Below are positions 61,071 to 64,000 of a stretch of 64,000 nucleotides of DNA, one piece after another. The stretch spans positions 62,491,043 through 62,555,042 of the forward strand of contig OZ024875.1 of the NCBI GenBank assembly GCA_964017185.1. Direction: 5' to 3'. Position 1 is the first letter of the stretch. Each line of letters begins with the position of its first letter. Source of the stretch: Rugalucina vietnamica (taxonomy: Eukaryota > Mollusca > Bivalvia > Lucinida > Lucinidae). The notes below the pieces were generated by a model. The model was not told the DNA's origin. It searched no databases and saw only the letters and a program-made list of their open reading frames with translations. The translations under genes were made by a program, and so were the position numbers.

Positions 61071-62714
61071 GCTCACCTGAGATCTGCTTCATATACCAAT
61101 AAACATATTTGAATATTATGGTATTTAACCCCAGTGCAGGGGCAGATGAAGCCCTTGGACCATTTTCTTTTTTCAGAATAATCAATATTCTGTCTATTTG
61201 CCAATTTCCTGATGATTTTCCCCTTCATATAACATTTTAAAAGCAGATGAGCCCCTGGGGTCCATTTTTTTTTTAGAATCATTAAATTTCAGTCCTACTG
61301 CCCATTTCCTGTAAGACTTTCACTTAAAATGACATTTTAAAAGTTTTCCCCATTCAAATGCATTGACAACCCATGTTGACCTTGCCATAAAATAGGTCAA
61401 GGTCACCACAGGGTCATGTTTTATATATACATTGTAGTACTTGAGTCATCCATACTTCATGCAAAGTTTCGTTGAAATCGGTTCACCGGTTCTGGAGAAG
61501 ATATTTTAAGGGTTTTTACCATATATCGGCATGGCGGCCATCTTGGTCATGTGACCTGGATTATTTATATACACATTGGTGCCCACTTCCTATAATAGAT
61601 GTTTCATATAAAATTTGGCTTTGATTGGCCAAGTGGTTTCAGAGAAAAAAATCTTTGAAAAGTGTGTATGGACTACAGACCGGCCAAGGTCAAGAGATGA
61701 CCTTGACCTAAATTAATCATATACCTTCATCTAATCCATTAGTTGTTTGCATCTACCACTTTTCAGATCTCAGGCTGCAATAGTTTTCAAAAAATAGCTA
61801 ATTTCCACTTTTCCCATTACAAGTCTATGGAAACTTAAAGTTACCATAGCAACCAGAGTTCTTATCCGACTGGAATAAAAAACACAAATTATGTAGAGGC
61901 TACTGTCAGGAACATGTATACAAAGTACAGGATTCATCCACTTGACAGTTTCTGAGGAGAAGATTTTTGAATGTTTTTTTCTAAATTTTGCCCTTTATGG
62001 GGCCCCAGCAACCAATCAAAATAAAGGATTAGGACAAAACTCGCATGAAACGTCAAACACTACTCAATAAACATTTCTGCAAAAACAAAATTCAAATGTC
62101 TGCAATTTTAGCGGAAAAATAGCCGATTTCCACTTTTCCCATTATAAGTCTATGGAAACTTTAAGTTGCCATAGCAACCAGAGTTCTTATCTGCTTGGAA
62201 TAAAAAACATAAATTATGTAGAGGCTACTGTCAGGAACATGTATACAAAGTATAGGCTTCATCCCCTTGACAGTTTTTGAGAAGAAGATTTTTGAATGTT
62301 TTTCGAAATTTTGCCCTATATGGGGCCCCTGCAACCAATCAAAATAAAGGATTAGGACAAAAGTCACATGAAACGTAGAGGACTACTCAATAAACATTTC
62401 TGCAAAAACAAAATTCAAATATCTCCAACAAGACAGCAAAAACTGGCAATTTTCACTTTTTTCCATTATAAGTCGATGGGAAGCATAAGTTGCCATAGCA
62501 ACCAGAGTCCTTATCCGATCAATACAAAAAACACAATTATTCTTTCCCCCTACCTGTAGATGGTGTATGTGTAATATGAGAACAATCGGCCCAGCGGTTT
62601 CAGAGAAGAAGATCTTTGAAATTGTGGACGACGGACGGACGGACGACGGACGGACGGACGCCGGAGCATGGGTATACTATCAGCTCACCTATGAGCCTTC
62701 GGCTCAGGTGAGCT
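61071..62714 (+). mobile_element. Hairpin-terminated mollusc-type repeat with internal tandem units
   Basis: Opens GCTCACCTGAGATCTGCTTC and closes with a (GGAC)n-rich run (62623-62661) and a perfect hairpin AGCTCACCTATGAGCC-TTC-GGCTCAGGTGAGCT (62682-62714), followed by AATAAA. Within it a block of about 320 bp (CCATAGCAACCAGAGTTCTT, GTCAGGAACATGTATACAAA, TGGGGCCCC) is repeated at 61850 and 62168, with a third partial at 62490. Elements with this terminal hairpin are abundant in bivalve genomes. A terminal hairpin next to CTAA suggests a rolling-circle relative; unproven. Confidence 0.65.
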
Positions 62715-62719
62715 AATAA

Positions 62720-63030
62720 AACTGTAGGAGGAGTTGCGCACACAAGGTATCCACTATCTATTCACTTTATCAAGAATTAAAAAGGGAAATAACTCTCACA
62801 GAATTGGCCCCTAGCCCCTTGAATTTACCTGAAAGAAAAAATATGGGTCCTCTTAATTTTCATATACAAACTACATACCAAATTTCAAGATCCTATCTCT
62901 AACGGTTCCTAACCGAGTGCTCACGCATCACAGACTGACTGACTGACTGCACGCGCTCACTCACTCACTGCACTGCACGGACAGACCCAAACCAATATGC
63001 CCCCTCAACTTCTTCGAAGTTGGGGGCATA
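62720..63030 (+). repeat. Repeat ending in the hairpin TATGCCCCCTCAACTTC
   Basis: 62996-63030 is a near-perfect hairpin, TATGCCCCCTCAACTTC-T-TCGAAGTTGGGGGCATA, followed by an A-rich string. Upstream are ACTGACTGACTG and CTCACTCACTCACTG runs and ACCAAATTTCAAGATCCTAT, common in mollusc repeats. Confidence 0.55.
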
Positions 63031-63505
63031 AAAATATCTAGTTCTGTTCTTTTTATATTAAAATTCTATTTGACATTGTTTCAAACTCTTTTTGTCTGTT
63101 CTTATCCAGATTTTTTTAAGACACTGGTTTGTCAAAGAAGCTGTAGAAACGCAGCTTTATTAAAAGCCGTGTTTATGCAGAAATGAAGCTTTTATTAAAG
63201 CTGTGTAAATGAAGCAAGCTGCGTTTGTAAGCTTCGCAGAAGCTGTAGAAAAGCCGCTGGTATTGGCACCTGCGGAAAAGCCAACTTTTGCAAAGCTTTC
63301 CGCATTTATGTGACATTCTGTGTTTACGAGCCTTTCTCAGGGTTCCCATGCTCCAGCGATATCAAAATTCCCTGACATTTCCCTGACTTTTCCCTGACAG
63401 ATATCCAATTTTCCCTGACACTTCATCGACATTTCAACCATTGATTTCTTCTCATTCAATTGTTTTACAGAACAATAATTTTTTATTATGCATAATTATA
63501 ATAGC
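63031..63505. other. Repeat-like spacer
   Basis: 63130-63320 has mirrored phrases (GCAGCTTTATTAAAAGC, GAAGCTTTTATTAAAGC, GCTTCGCAGAAGC). 63355-63430 carries the repeated phrase TCCCTGACATTTCCCTGACT, known in many animal repeats. No gene. Confidence 0.4.
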
Positions 63506-64000
63506 TATTAAGGATGTTCGCTGCCAATGAAAAAGTATTCAAACTTTTTTTCTAACTGCACTTTTTTGATTCCAAAAGATAAAATAAGACATATGAAAAC
63601 AAAATAAATATAGGGTAGTGTGCATTTTTTCAAGCTACAGAGCACTGAATGAGACCTCTGAACAGCATGCTTGAAAATTAGAAAAAATAATTTAATTTTC
63701 AATTCTTTCACATATACGTTCCTGGACAAACAATACATGATGAATGCTTTCAAAAGTCATTTTTTTTAAGTAACGCTGACTACTTTGGACCTAAAACATA
63801 CATAAATTTTCATCTTGAAGTTGAAGACATTTTTTTTCGACTCATTTAACAACCCTACCCCCTATCTTGAAAAGTCGGAAAAAATCAATTTTTATAAATG
63901 TGTCAAATTCATATTTGTAGATTCAAACTTTTTCTTGTATTTTCACACAACATAGAACTTGTTCATGTTATTGGAATAAAAGAATGAAAAATATAGGGTA
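63506..64000 (+). mobile_element. Start of an AAGGATGTTCGCTGC repeat, cut by the window edge
   Basis: AAGGATGTTCGCTGCCAATG at 63510 matches, inverted, GTTAGCAGCGAACATCCTTA at 42723. The element continues past the window, so its length and coding content are unknown. Confidence 0.45.

Noticed and set aside
60091..64000. Further G6PD exons in the right end of the window
   Set aside because: No reverse-complement match to the expected upstream protein blocks was seen; the region is repeat-filled intron.

Overview
The window looks like nuclear DNA of a bivalve mollusc. It is AT-rich, has GT-AG introns, and is crowded with short dispersed repeats of a kind common in bivalve genomes: tRNA-derived SINEs, fold-back MITEs opening GAGCCRYG..ATGAGAAAACC, hairpin-terminated repeats with GGAC runs, CR1-type LINEs, a Penelope-like element and a miniature LTR element with a tRNA-Leu primer site. 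The species call is inference. Host genes fill a small part of the window; most of the rest is layered transposable elements.

Layout. 1-5.4 kb: no recognisable host gene; a fold-back, a retroelement 3' fragment and a 1.3-kb DNA transposon with about 75-bp inverted ends. 5.77-9.07 kb (+): a three-exon gene for an apolipoprotein-L-like protein (712 aa) with an unrecognised C-terminal half. 9.5-26.5 kb: a reverse-transcriptase pseudogene (minus strand) split by a 15.3-kb element (10524-25860) with matching 7-bp target duplications (GACTCTA) and about 0.9-kb inverted ends built of minisatellite units. That element holds MITEs, a SINE, a GC-rich CCCGGT-repeat element, a LINE tail, a two-ORF Penelope-like element (about 18.5-24.0 kb) and a nested 1-kb transposon. 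28.6-29.3 kb (-): a MYND zinc-finger ORF. 29.5-32.8 kb (+): a frameshifted LINE. 32.95-33.2 kb (+): EMRE (SMDT1), subunit of the mitochondrial calcium uniporter. 34.1-37.0 kb (+): a CR1-type LINE with a single-base frameshift. 37-48.5 kb: MITEs, SINEs, a large near-identical inverted repeat pair, and remains of a PHD-finger/transposase-like gene (41.8-43.25 kb, -). 49.2-60.1 kb (-): the 3' half of glucose-6-phosphate 1-dehydrogenase (four internal exons plus two alternative terminal exons), its introns filled with MITEs, a TTAA-flanked THAP (Kolobok-like) transposon and a 519-bp TRIM. 61-64 kb: bivalve-type repeats; the 5' exons of G6PD must lie beyond the window.

The three recognisable host genes (APOL-like, EMRE, G6PD) are functionally unrelated. 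The most notable results are (i) two intact, same-phase terminal exons for G6PD that would give different C-termini, (ii) the 15.3-kb minisatellite-ended element with clean target duplication, (iii) the triplicated 28-nt RNA hairpin between the two ORFs of the Penelope-like element, and (iv) the APOL domain fused to a novel C-terminal region. All coordinates and splice sites were read by eye; no database search was run.
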